From positions 1-42,200 of the forward strand of contig JBFLYK010000056.1 in the NCBI GenBank assembly GCA_040756995.1: a stretch of DNA of 42,200 nucleotides, given 5' to 3'. The position numbers and the translations under genes are program-made. Position 1 is the first letter of the stretch. Every line of letters begins with the position of its first letter. The DNA is from BP-133 sp040756995. Lineage in GTDB: Bacteria > Actinomycetota > Acidimicrobiia > IMCC26256 > BP-133. The notes under the pieces are model-generated. The model was not told where the DNA came from and searched no databases. It saw only the letters and a program-made list of their open reading frames with translations. Shown here piece by piece: positions 34,148 through 41,926 of the stretch.

Positions 34148-35433
34148 GAGCCCTCCTTCACGTGCTTCATCACGTCGTCCCGGAAGTACTTGTTGAGGCT
34201 GACGATGGCCGACACGGCGGACGGGCCGAGCGGGCAGATCGTCGTCTGGGAGAACGGGGCGTTGAGGCCGGGCGAGATGTTGTCCCCCACGTCGAGCAGG
34301 AGGTCGAGATCGGTGTCGCGGCCCTCGCCGTGCTCGATGCGGTACAGGACCTTCTGGATCCAGCCGGTCCCCTCCCGGCAGGGGGTGCACTTGCCACAGC
34401 TCTCATGGGCGAAGAACTTGGCCAGCCGCAGCGCCACCCGCACAGGGCAGACATCCTGGTTGTAGACCATGACGGCGCCGGAGCCGAGCATGACGCCGTA
34501 CTGCTGGGTCACGAGGTCCATGTCGAGCGGCACGTCGAGGTGCTCGTCGGTCAGCCACTGCGACGAGGCGCCGCCGGGGATGAAGAACTTGACCGGCCCC
34601 GGCCCGGCCAGCCCGCCCCCGAAGTCGTCGATCAGCTGGCGGAACGTGAGCCCCAGCTCCAGCTCGTAGTTGCCCGGCCGGTTGACGTTGCCCGACAACG
34701 AGAAGATCCGGGTGCCCCGGGAGCGCTCGACCCCCATGGCGCCGTAGGCCTCGCCGCCCATGGCGATGATTCCGGGCAGCGTGGAGATCGTCTCGACGTT
34801 GTTGACCACCGTCGGCTTGGCGTAGAGACCGGCGATGGCCGGGAACGGGGGGCGGATGCGGGGCATGCCGCGGTCGCCCTCCAGGCTGTTGAGCAGCGCC
34901 GTCTCCTCGCCGCAGATGTAGGCGCCGGCGCCGCGGTGGACGGTGATCTCCAGATCGAAGCCCGAGCCGCACATGTTCGGACCGATGAGGCCCTCCGCCC
35001 GGGCCTCGGCCACCGCCCGGGCCAGCCGCTCGGCGCCGAGGGCGAACTCGCCCCGCACGTAGACGAAGGCGTGGTGGACGTTGAGGGCGAAGCTGGCGAT
35101 GGCGATGCCCTCCACCAACTGGTGGGGATCCCGCTCGACCAGCATGCGGTCCTTGAACGTCGAAGGCTCGGCCTCGTCGCAGTTGACGACGAGATAGCGG
35201 GGTTCGACACCGGCGGGCAGGAACGACCACTTGGTGGCCGTGGGAAAGCCGGCGCCGCCGCGGCCCCGCAGGCCCGAGGCCTTGACCTCTTCGGCGATGG
35301 CCGCCGGGTCCATGGTCAGGGCCTTGCGCAGGCTCTCGTAGCCGCCGGTCTCCTGGACGGCGGCCAGCGTCCAGGAGTCGTTCGGCCGGTCGCGCAGCCG
35401 CTTGGTGACGATGCGGGTCTCAGTGGCCGGCAC
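34132..35433 (-). CDS. nuoF: complex I subunit F (NADH- and FMN-binding)
   Basis: Oxidises NADH via FMN. The product is 433 residues from the GTG at 35433. The glycine-rich nucleotide motif is GLRGRGGAGFPTATKW (~54-69). GAGAYICGEETALLNSLEG (~168-186) is also nucleotide-binding, and the N3 [4Fe-4S] ligands are C346, C349, C352 (ESCGKCTPCREG) and C400 (TICPLG). All catalytic motifs are intact, so this complex should use NADH. It overlaps nuoE by 14 bases; a GGGGGTGA stretch serves as the ribosome site. Confidence 0.96.
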   Translation of the reverse strand: MPATETRIVTKRLRDRPNDSWTLAAVQETGGYESLRKALTMDPAAIAEEVKASGLRGRGGAGFPTATKWSFLPAGVEPRYLVVNCDEAEPSTFKDRMLVERDPHQLVEGIAIASFALNVHHAFVYVRGEFALGAERLARAVAEARAEGLIGPNMCGSGFDLEITVHRGAGAYICGEETALLNSLEGDRGMPRIRPPFPAIAGLYAKPTVVNNVETISTLPGIIAMGGEAYGAMGVERSRGTRIFSLSGNVNRPGNYELELGLTFRQLIDDFGGGLAGPGPVKFFIPGGASSQWLTDEHLDVPLDMDLVTQQYGVMLGSGAVMVYNQDVCPVRVALRLAKFFAHESCGKCTPCREGTGWIQKVLYRIEHGEGRDTDLDLLLDVGDNISPGLNAPFSQTTICPLGPSAVSAIVSLNKYFRDDVMKHVKEGSCRAA

Positions 35434-35899
35434 GGCTCACCCCCGAGGGCCCCCGCGGCGTGAGCCGACCCGCCTTGTAGTCCTCCACGACCTGTTGGGC
35501 CGACTCCGGGGTCATCCGCTCGTGGAACTCGTAGTTGACCTGCATCACCGGGGCGCCGTCGTCGGCGGCCAGGCACTCGACCTCTTCCACGGTGACGTCC
35601 GGATCGTCGAGGTAGCGGTCCCGCAGGGCGCGGTACAGCTCTTCTCCGCCATTGACCATGCACGACACCGACGTGCACACGGACACCAGCAGCTTCCCCT
35701 GCGGCGTCCGCTTGAACATGGAATAGAAGGAGCAGACGCCGAGCACCTCGGCCGGGGTGAGGCCGATGCAGTCGGCCACCTCCTCCATGCCGGCCTCGGT
35801 GACGTAGCCGTCGCGTTCCTGCACCTCGTAGAGCAGCGGCATGAGCGCCGACCGCTTCGACGGGTAGCGGGCCAGGATCTCCTCTGCCCTCTCGATCAC
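35420..35899 (-). CDS. nuoE: complex I subunit E (24 kDa-type) with an altered [2Fe-2S] site
   Basis: Thioredoxin-fold partner of NuoF that normally holds off-path [2Fe-2S] cluster N1a. The product is 159 residues from the GTG at 35899 (GTGA overlap with the nuoD stop). The helical N-terminal part has LLYEVQERDGYVTEAGMEEV. The first ligand pair is C75 and C80 (VCTSVSC). The second pair should be C-x3-C; here C109 is present but position 113 is Asp (ECLAADDGAP where families show ECxxACxxAP). The frame and surrounding sequence are otherwise well conserved (APVMQVNYEFHERMTPESA), so this is a substitution, not a frameshift. Confidence 0.94.
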   Translation of the reverse strand: MIERAEEILARYPSKRSALMPLLYEVQERDGYVTEAGMEEVADCIGLTPAEVLGVCSFYSMFKRTPQGKLLVSVCTSVSCMVNGGEELYRALRDRYLDDPDVTVEEVECLAADDGAPVMQVNYEFHERMTPESAQQVVEDYKAGRLTPRGPSGVSRAGH

Positions 35900-37113
35900 C
35901 GGTCCACGTCTCCCATGATCGGGTCGATGCTGGAGATGATGGCGATGCCGTCGGCCACGAGGCCGCCCTGCACCATCGTCGACAGCGTCTGCAGGTTGTA
36001 GAAGGAGGCACCCCGGATGTGCATCCGGTAGGGCCGGCCCGATCCGTCCGACACGAGGTAGCAGCCGAGCTCACCGCGGGGGTTCTCGACCGCCACGTAG
36101 GTCTCGCCGGCCGGGACCTTGAACCCCTCGGTGAAGATCTTGAAGTGGTGGATCAGGGCCTCCATCGACTCGTCGATGCGGGCCCGGGGCGGCGGGGTGA
36201 CCTTGCGGTCCTGGATCCGGTAGTCGCCCTCCGGCATCCTCTCCAGGCACTGCCGCACGATCTTGAGCGATTCGGCGATCTCGTGCAGCCGGATCCGGTA
36301 GCGGTCGAACGTGTCGCCGTTCTGGGTGTAGATGACGTCGAACTCGACCTGGTCGTAGGCCAGGTACGGCTGCGCCTTGCGCAGGTCCCACGGCATCCCC
36401 GTCGACCGGAGGATCGGCCCGCTGGCGCCGAGGGCCAGGGCCTGCTCGGTGGTGATGACGCCGATCCCCACCGTCCGCTCGAGCCAGATGGGGTTCTCGG
36501 TGAGGAGCTCGTCGTACTCCGCCACGCCCTTCGGCACGACCTCGAGGATGTCCTCGACATCCTTCTGCCAGCCGGGAGGCAGATCGGCCGCCACCCCGCC
36601 CGGGCGGATGTAGTTGTGGTTCATCCGCAGGCCGGTGACCTTCTCGAAGAAGGCCAGGACCCGCTCCCGCTCCCGCCAGCCGTAGAGCATCATCGAGATG
36701 GCGCCGAGGTCCATCCCGTTGGTGGCCAGGAACAGCAGGTGCGACGAGACCCGGTTGAGCTCGCACATGAGCATGCGGATCCATGTGGCCCTGGGCGGCA
36801 CCTCCAGGTCGAGCAGCCGCTCCACCGCCATCGAGAACACCAGCTCGTTGAAGAGCGGCGCGGCGTAGTCCATGCGGGTGGTGTTGGTCGCCCCCTGGAC
36901 GTAGGTCAGCTGCTCGCCGGTCTTCTCCATGCCGGTGTGGAGGTAGCCGATCACCGGTTTGGCCCGCAGCACCGTTTCACCCTCGAGTTCGAGCACGACC
37001 CGGAGCACGCCGTGGGTCGACGGGTGTTGCGGCCCGAGGTTGACGATCATCGTCTCGTCGGACTCCGGCCACGCCTCCGGCCCGAGGACGAGGTCGCGGG
37101 GAGAGAGCGTCAT
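35896..37113 (-). CDS. nuoD: complex I subunit D (49 kDa-type) of the 14-gene operon
   Basis: Quinone-site subunit, 405 residues. It has LGPQHPSTHGVLRVV (quinone-site His at position 30) and VIGYLHTGMEKTGEQLTYVQ. The motif reads HTGMEK with T60, where E. coli, mitochondria and the other NuoD in this window have Arg. The tyrosine of the quinone pocket is kept (LTYVQ). Thr at this place is usual in actinobacterial NuoD, as far as I recall. The ATG overlaps the nuoC stop (ATGA). Confidence 0.96.
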   Translation of the reverse strand: MTLSPRDLVLGPEAWPESDETMIVNLGPQHPSTHGVLRVVLELEGETVLRAKPVIGYLHTGMEKTGEQLTYVQGATNTTRMDYAAPLFNELVFSMAVERLLDLEVPPRATWIRMLMCELNRVSSHLLFLATNGMDLGAISMMLYGWRERERVLAFFEKVTGLRMNHNYIRPGGVAADLPPGWQKDVEDILEVVPKGVAEYDELLTENPIWLERTVGIGVITTEQALALGASGPILRSTGMPWDLRKAQPYLAYDQVEFDVIYTQNGDTFDRYRIRLHEIAESLKIVRQCLERMPEGDYRIQDRKVTPPPRARIDESMEALIHHFKIFTEGFKVPAGETYVAVENPRGELGCYLVSDGSGRPYRMHIRGASFYNLQTLSTMVQGGLVADGIAIISSIDPIMGDVDR

Positions 37114-37643
37114 CGGGGGACCTGCGCCTCTTTGAACTGCACCGGGACCCGGGCCGGAGCGTCGTCCTTGCGCAGCGGGTGGCCTTCCCAGTCGTCGGGG
37201 AGCAGCAGCCGGGTCAGGTCGGGGTGTCCGGCGAAGCGCACGCCGAAGAGGTCGTAGACCTCCCGTTCGGGCAGCTCAGTGCCCGGGAAGAGCTCGAAGA
37301 GACTGTCGACCTCACCGCCGTCGGGCACCTGGCAGATCATGCGGATGCGGCGATTCCGGGGGTGCGACAGGAAGTTCGCCACGATCTCGAACCGTTCCCG
37401 ATCGACGCCGGAAGGAACCGCCCGATCGGGGCGGAGCACCTGGTCGACAGCCGTGATGTCGGAGCATTGGGTGAACTCCTGCTCCTCTTTGAGGAACCGC
37501 ACGGCCTCCCGCCACGACTCGCGGGGGACGAAGACGACGGTCTGGCCGTGGGAGTCGGTGGCCACCGCGCCTTTGACGTGGTCGACCAGCGCGACGGCCA
37601 CGTCGTCCTTGTGCATTTCTTCACGAAGACTGTCGTCGGTCAT
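37110..37643 (-). CDS. nuoC: complex I subunit C (30 kDa-type) of the 14-gene operon
   Basis: Connecting-module subunit of 177 residues from the ATG at 37643. The conserved C-terminal signature is FPGTELPEREVYDLFGVRFA and then DDWEGHPLRKDDAP. It lacks the acidic N-terminal extension of the other NuoC. The in-frame upstream ATG at 37718 would overlap nuoB and adds only Arg/Ser-rich sequence. A 25-base gap to nuoB is the longest inside this part of the operon. Confidence 0.94.
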   Translation of the reverse strand: MTDDSLREEMHKDDVAVALVDHVKGAVATDSHGQTVVFVPRESWREAVRFLKEEQEFTQCSDITAVDQVLRPDRAVPSGVDRERFEIVANFLSHPRNRRIRMICQVPDGGEVDSLFELFPGTELPEREVYDLFGVRFAGHPDLTRLLLPDDWEGHPLRKDDAPARVPVQFKEAQVPR

Positions 37644-37668
37644 GGCAGAAGAAGGCAGCTCTCGCCGT

Positions 37669-38193
37669 TCAGGCCGGTCGGGAGACCGGCTCGTCGATCT
37701 GGATCCCCGCGCCTTCACCGGGGCGGCGGAGGATCTGACCGGAGCGGATGAGGTCGTGGAGGGTGAGGATGCCGTGCATCAGGGTCTCCGGGCCGGGTGG
37801 GCAGCCGGGCACGTACACATCGACCGGGACGACTTCGTCCACTCCCTGGACGATGGCGTAGTTGTTGAACATCCCGCCGCTGCTGGCGCAGACGCCCATG
37901 GAGATGACCCACTTGGGCTCGACCATCTGGTCGTAGATCTGGCGGAGCACTGGCGCCATCTTCTGGCTCACCCGTCCGGCCACGATCATCAGGTCGGCCT
38001 GGCGCGGGCTGGCCCGGAACACCTCCATGCCGAAGCGGCTGAGGTCGTAGTGGGCGGCGCCGGACGCCATCATCTCGATGGCGCAGCACGCCAGCCCGAA
38101 GGTGGCGGGCCACACGGAGTTGCGGCGGGCCCACTTCACGAGGTCTTCGAGCCGGGTGGTGAGGAAGCTCTGCGGGATGGCCTCGAGACCCAT
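37669..38193 (-). CDS. nuoB: complex I subunit B of the 14-gene operon, cluster N2
   Basis: A 174-residue product. The N2 ligands are C36-C37 (FGLACCAIEM), C102 (SMGVCASSGG) and C131 (VYVPGCPPGP). The quinone loop SPRQADLMIVAGRV is intact. The ATG overlaps the nuoA stop (TGATG). Compared with the other NuoB, the sequence after the third cysteine differs (VCASSGGMFNN versus SCANCGGPYWD); the former is the ordinary bacterial type. Confidence 0.96.
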   Translation of the reverse strand: MGLEAIPQSFLTTRLEDLVKWARRNSVWPATFGLACCAIEMMASGAAHYDLSRFGMEVFRASPRQADLMIVAGRVSQKMAPVLRQIYDQMVEPKWVISMGVCASSGGMFNNYAIVQGVDEVVPVDVYVPGCPPGPETLMHGILTLHDLIRSGQILRRPGEGAGIQIDEPVSRPA

Positions 38194-38645
38194 CAGGCCG
38201 CCTCGCTCTTGTCGCCGGTGGTCTCCTTCACGCCGGTCCAGCTGCCCGCTCGCAGGACGGGCGAACCGGCGAACCGGCTGAGCTTGCGGGCCGGGCCCCA
38301 GTCGAGGGCCCCCACCGACAGGACGTAGGCGAAGGCGATCACCACGGTGATGAGGAAGATGCCCATCTCGATCAGCCCGAACAGCTCGAGCCGCCGGAAG
38401 ACAACCGCCCAGGGATAGAGGAAGACGAGCTCGATGTCGAAGATGATGAACACCATCGCCACCAGGTAGAACTTCACCGGGAAGCGCTCGGCCGGCTCGT
38501 ACTCGGGGACGATCCCGCACTCGTAGGGGGCCAGCTTGGCGGCCGTCGGCCGCTTGGGGGCCAGGAAGGTGGACGCGACGAACGACCCGGCGGCGAACAC
38601 CGTGGCCAGGATGAGCATGACGAGGATCGGGAGGTAGTCCGTCAA
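38193..38645 (-). CDS. nuoA: complex I subunit A of the 14-gene operon
   Basis: Three-helix subunit, 150 residues from a TTG at 38645 (TDYLPILVMLILATVF). The family loop is LAPYECGIVPEYEPAERFPV, followed by KFYLVAMVFIIFDIELVFLY. A ~35-residue soluble C-terminal extension follows the last helix. The TTG has only a weak ribosome site, but the protein begins where NuoA should. First nuo gene of this operon, 85 bases after the reductase gene on the same strand. Confidence 0.93.
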   Translation of the reverse strand: MTDYLPILVMLILATVFAAGSFVASTFLAPKRPTAAKLAPYECGIVPEYEPAERFPVKFYLVAMVFIIFDIELVFLYPWAVVFRRLELFGLIEMGIFLITVVIAFAYVLSVGALDWGPARKLSRFAGSPVLRAGSWTGVKETTGDKSEAA

Positions 38646-38695
38646 GCGCCCGCGAGGCTATCTCGCTGTGGCGACGGACTGCGCACCGACAGGAA

Positions 38696-38710
38696 GCCCC
38701 CGGTCGGGGC
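38696..38710 (-). terminator. GC hairpin between the reductase gene and nuoA
   Basis: GCCCC-GACCG-GGGGC (coding strand) is followed by TTCC only. It could reduce read-through from the reductase gene into the nuo operon; with no U run this is weak. Confidence 0.28.
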
Positions 38711-38730
38711 CCCGGGCCCAGGGCTCGGGC

Positions 38731-39975
38731 CTAGGGCTCCGGGGCGATGGCGACCAGTTTGGCCAGGCTCCGGTAGACGGCCTCGGCCGGTCCGAGCTCG
38801 TCGGGCCGGAGCAGGTTGGACATGATCCGGAGCACCCACTCCATCAGGGTCTTGGAGTGCATGCCGATCCTCGTCAGCTCGGCCATCACCGCCGGGTTGC
38901 CGATGGCCCGCACGAACAGGCGAGCCACCCGGAAGTAGAGGCCGTAGACCTCCTCCAGCCGCTCGGGGTAGCGGCCGAGGGCGAGGCCGTCGCCCGTCCG
39001 CAGGGCCTCGTCCAGGGCCTCGGCGGCCATGCGCCCGGTCTCGTAGGCGTAGGCGATGCCTTCCCCGTTGAAGGGGTTGATGGCTCCCGAGGCGTCGCCG
39101 GCCACCAGCCAGGTGGGTCCGGCCGCCGGCTGCACCGAGCCCCCCATGGGGAGGCGACCGCCGGTCGGGGCACCGACCGCCGTCTCGGGCCGGATGTCCC
39201 AGGTGGGGGGCGCCATGGCGACGAAGGCATCCATCAGGTGCGACGTGTTGACCGACTTCCAGCCCTTGAACGTGGAGAGGAGACCGACGCCCACGTTGAC
39301 CGTCCCGTCCCCCACCGGGAAGATCCAGCCGTACCCAGGGAGGGCGGCACCGCGCCGGTCGCGCAGATCGAGGTGGCTCTCGATCCACGGCTCGTCGTGC
39401 CGGGGAGAGCGGAAGTAGCCCCGGATGGCCATGCCGAGGGGATAGCGCCGGCTCCGGGCCGTGCCGAGCGCCCGGCCGAAGCGGGAGTTGGCGCCGTCGG
39501 CCACCAGGAGGTAGCGACCCTGCACCGACTCGGTGGTCCCGGTCTCCCTCCGCTTCACCACCGCCCCGACCACCAGCCCGTTCTCCACCAGCGGCTCGGT
39601 GGCCTCCGTGGCCGGCCACAGCGTCGCCCCCGCCTTGACGGCCTGGTCGGCCACCATCTCATCGAGGTTGCGGCGGGTCACGACGTAGCCGTAGGACGGG
39701 TAGTCGGCGTGGCTCGGCCACTCCAGTTCCAGGGTGAGGCCGTGGGCCTTCGACCGAAGCCCGACGAACCGGTGGTACTCCTCCAGCCGTTCGGCCAGCC
39801 CCATCTCGTTCAATTGCCGGACCGCCCGGGGGGTCAGCCCGTCGCCGCAGGTCTTCTCCCGGGGAAAGCGCTTCTTCTCGACGACGACGACGTGGTGGCC
39901 CCCCTCGGCCAGCCAGTAGGCGGCCGATGCCCCGGCCGGCCCGCCACCCACCACCACCACGTCGAAGCGGTCCAT
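38731..39975 (-). CDS. geranylgeranyl-reductase-family flavoprotein, probable menaquinone (isoprenyl chain) reductase
   Basis: FAD-dependent reductase. From the ATG at 39975 it is 414 residues. The N-terminal dinucleotide motif is FDVVVVGGGPAGASAAYWLA (~4-23). PREKTCGDGLTPRAV is typical of the geranylgeranyl reductase group, and the FAD-closing motif is LVAGDASGAINPFNGEGIAY. In mycobacteria a member (MenJ) saturates one double bond of the menaquinone tail. Its place just upstream of the nuo operon, which feeds menaquinone, supports the same role; archaeal-type lipid reduction is the alternative. A GTG at 40008 would add 11 residues without a ribosome site. It may share a transcript with nuoA-N. 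Confidence 0.85.
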   Translation of the reverse strand: MDRFDVVVVGGGPAGASAAYWLAEGGHHVVVVEKKRFPREKTCGDGLTPRAVRQLNEMGLAERLEEYHRFVGLRSKAHGLTLELEWPSHADYPSYGYVVTRRNLDEMVADQAVKAGATLWPATEATEPLVENGLVVGAVVKRRETGTTESVQGRYLLVADGANSRFGRALGTARSRRYPLGMAIRGYFRSPRHDEPWIESHLDLRDRRGAALPGYGWIFPVGDGTVNVGVGLLSTFKGWKSVNTSHLMDAFVAMAPPTWDIRPETAVGAPTGGRLPMGGSVQPAAGPTWLVAGDASGAINPFNGEGIAYAYETGRMAAEALDEALRTGDGLALGRYPERLEEVYGLYFRVARLFVRAIGNPAVMAELTRIGMHSKTLMEWVLRIMSNLLRPDELGPAEAVYRSLAKLVAIAPEP

Positions 39976-40172
39976 CGGGGCATCTTCGCCGTCGCTCCCG
40001 ACGGGCACAAACCCGCCATGACGGGAGCTACCGAAAGGGCCGGCGCACGGTTCGGGCTACGGGGGTGGGCGGGAAGTAACGTGGCCGTTGTGACCGGGGG
40101 GGCCGCTCACGGAAACGGGCCGCTCCTCCGATAGACTTACTTTGTGCAAACTTTCACGAGGAGTCCGGTGCA

Positions 40173-40667
40173 GTGGTTGCGGTACCCGCATTCTCACTAG
40201 CCCCCTTCGCCCTCCGGAACCTGTCTCAGGAGCCGGGGCGGTTCTTCATCTCGCTCCTCCTCTGCGCCATCTCCATCGGGATCTTCCTGTGGCTGCTGCG
40301 GCGCCCGAAGCCGGAGCAGCCGGCCACGTGGGCCCAGTCGATGCTCGGCGCCTCTGCCGTCTTCGCCCTGTTTCTCCTGATCTACGGCGTCGTGCCGCAC
40401 GAGTGGCTGACCTGGGCTGACTCGAGCCTCAACCTCCGGGAAGACCGCATCCTGTTCAACGCCTGGGGGGCCATCGAGTTCTCGGGTCGGGCTCTGCGCG
40501 ACATCGTCGCCACCCTCATCTACATCGTCGGCCTCGTGATCAACACCTGGATGTGGATCGCTTGGCAGAAGCGGGGTACCGCGAAACCGAAGCCGGCCAA
40601 GGCCGCCGCCACGCCCGAACCGGCGGGGACGTCGGCCTTCTCCCGTCCGGTGACCAAGAAGGACTGA
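40173..40667 (+). CDS. small membrane protein preceding ferredoxin and cytochrome b6
   Basis: I recognise no family. The 164-residue product has three predicted membrane helices (~24-42, ~55-73 and ~108-130). An amphipathic-looking NLREDRILFNAWGAIEFSG segment lies between helices 2 and 3, and the tail is Lys/Ala/Pro-rich and cytoplasmic-looking. The GTG start has GAGGAG ten bases upstream. It leads the plus-strand group of ferredoxin and cytochrome b6 genes with only a 13-base gap to the ferredoxin, so it is probably an accessory or structural subunit of that quinol-oxidising complex (inference). Its promoter should lie in 39976-40172, shared with the divergent reductase; a TAGACT at 40133-40138 is the best -10 candidate. 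Confidence 0.65.
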   Translation: MVAVPAFSLAPFALRNLSQEPGRFFISLLLCAISIGIFLWLLRRPKPEQPATWAQSMLGASAVFALFLLIYGVVPHEWLTWADSSLNLREDRILFNAWGAIEFSGRALRDIVATLIYIVGLVINTWMWIAWQKRGTAKPKPAKAAATPEPAGTSAFSRPVTKKD

Positions 40668-40680
40668 AAGCGACACTGCC

Positions 40681-41094
40681 ATGGCCAAGACCGACGCCAA
40701 CCCGCCGATGCCCGAGTTCGCCACCTCCTACCAGCTGCAGGAGGTCGACCCGGCGTGGCTCGCATCGTCGGTGAAGCCCAAGCAGTTCCTCCACATCGAC
40801 CAGGCCGAATGCATCCTGTGCGAAGGCTGCGTCGACATCTGTCCCTGGAAGTGCATCCACATGCTCTCGGTGAACGCCATCGAGGAGTCGGTGAACACCG
40901 AGAAGCCGGGCGACGACCCCGGCGACCATGTCTTCTTCGTGGTGGACGAAGACGTCTGTACCCGCTGTGCCCTCTGCGTCGACCGTTGCCCGACCGGCGT
41001 GATCATCCTCGGCAAGACGGTGCAGGGTGCGGTGCCGGGTGATCCGCATCAGCGCGACAACCGGCACGGCTACGCCTACGGAGTACGGTTCTGA
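40681..41094 (+). CDS. two-cluster [4Fe-4S] ferredoxin-type protein
   Basis: A 137-residue soluble iron-sulfur protein. Cluster motif one is C44, C47, C50, C54 (CILCEGCVDICP) and motif two is C93, C96, C99, C103 (CTRCALCVDRCP). The two motifs are 39 residues apart, longer than in small bacterial ferredoxins, with an acidic loop (TEKPGDDPGDH) between them. There is no signal peptide, so it acts on the cytoplasmic side. It precedes the cytochrome b6 gene by 34 bases. It may be a subunit of that complex or a carrier between it and another enzyme such as the headless complex I; the sequence cannot decide. Confidence 0.85.
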   Translation: MAKTDANPPMPEFATSYQLQEVDPAWLASSVKPKQFLHIDQAECILCEGCVDICPWKCIHMLSVNAIEESVNTEKPGDDPGDHVFFVVDEDVCTRCALCVDRCPTGVIILGKTVQGAVPGDPHQRDNRHGYAYGVRF

Positions 41095-41128
41095 CGCTTT
41101 TTTTCTGGGCCCGCTAAGGAGGATCGGG

Positions 41129-41908
41129 GTGGCGAGCGGCAACGGGAACGGGAACGGCCTCAAGGGGAAACTCCTCGAGGCGTCCGAGAAGATGAAGGGC
41201 TCCCAGGCCTGGAGCTCCATCTTCCGGCCCGGTTCCTTCTTCCGGAAGGGCTATACGGACAGCCCCCGTAACCGGTCGTACGTGATCATGAACAGCGTGC
41301 TGTACCACCTTCACCCGGTGAAGGTGAAGCGGCACGCCGTCAAGGTCTCCTACACCCTGTGCCTCGGTGGCCTCTCCTTCTTCCTGTTCATCCTGCTGAC
41401 GGTCACCGGCATCTTCCTGATGTTCTTCTACCGGCCCACGGCGGTGAACGCCTGGGCCGACATCAAGACGCTGGAGACGGCGGTCACCTTCGGCTCACTG
41501 GTTCGGAACATGCACCGATGGGGAGCCCACCTCATGGTGTTGTCGGTGTTCCTCCACATGAGCCGGGTCTTCTACCACGGCGCCTACAAGCCGCCCCGGG
41601 AGTTCAACTGGGTGGTCGGCGTCATGCTGTTGCAGTTCACCCTTCTGCTGTCCTTCACCGGCTATCTGCTCCCCTGGGACCAGCTGGCGCTGTGGGCCGT
41701 CACGGTGGGGACGAACATGATGGGGTACACCCCGGTCTTCGGGAACCAGGTGCGCTTCGTGCTCCTCGGTACCAGGGAGATCGGCACCGAGACGCTGCTC
41801 CGGTGGTACGTGCTGCACGTGCTCATGCTTCCGTTCGTCGTCGTCATCTTCATGGCCATCCACTTCTGGCGGGTCAGGAAGGACGGCGGCATCTCAGGGC
41901 CGCTCTAG
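41129..41908 (+). CDS. cytochrome b6-type subunit of a quinol:cytochrome c reductase
   Basis: Di-heme membrane subunit, 259 residues from the GTG at 41129, which has an excellent AAGGAGG seven bases upstream. It is the short b6 form (four helices), not the long mitochondrial-type cytochrome b. Heme ligands: H129 and H143 (13 residues between) and H230 and H245 (14 between, the b6 spacing). GYLLPWDQLALWAV is the conserved Qp-side stretch and the C-terminus ends GGISGPL as in b6 proteins. C78 in TLCLGGLSFF aligns without gaps with Cys35 of chloroplast b6, the site of covalent heme ci. A subunit IV-type gene should follow. A run of seven T (41098-41104) lies just upstream. Confidence 0.92.
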   Translation: MASGNGNGNGLKGKLLEASEKMKGSQAWSSIFRPGSFFRKGYTDSPRNRSYVIMNSVLYHLHPVKVKRHAVKVSYTLCLGGLSFFLFILLTVTGIFLMFFYRPTAVNAWADIKTLETAVTFGSLVRNMHRWGAHLMVLSVFLHMSRVFYHGAYKPPREFNWVVGVMLLQFTLLLSFTGYLLPWDQLALWAVTVGTNMMGYTPVFGNQVRFVLLGTREIGTETLLRWYVLHVLMLPFVVVIFMAIHFWRVRKDGGISGPL

Positions 41909-41926
41909 GTCGGGAGAGGACGAGAC

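Noticed and set aside
31082..34465. An 1127-codon plus-strand open frame opposite nuoG
   Set aside because: No recognisable domain, and composition typical of antisense in very GC-rich DNA; nuoG on the other strand has all its cluster ligands.
35420..35899. A frameshift or pseudogene explanation for the missing NuoE cysteine
   Set aside because: The reading frame and the conserved sequence on both sides of the residue are intact, and the gene overlaps its neighbours normally.
41098..41104. An intrinsic terminator at the T run after the ferredoxin gene
   Set aside because: No stable hairpin directly precedes the seven T bases, and a strong ribosome site for cytochrome b6 follows at once.
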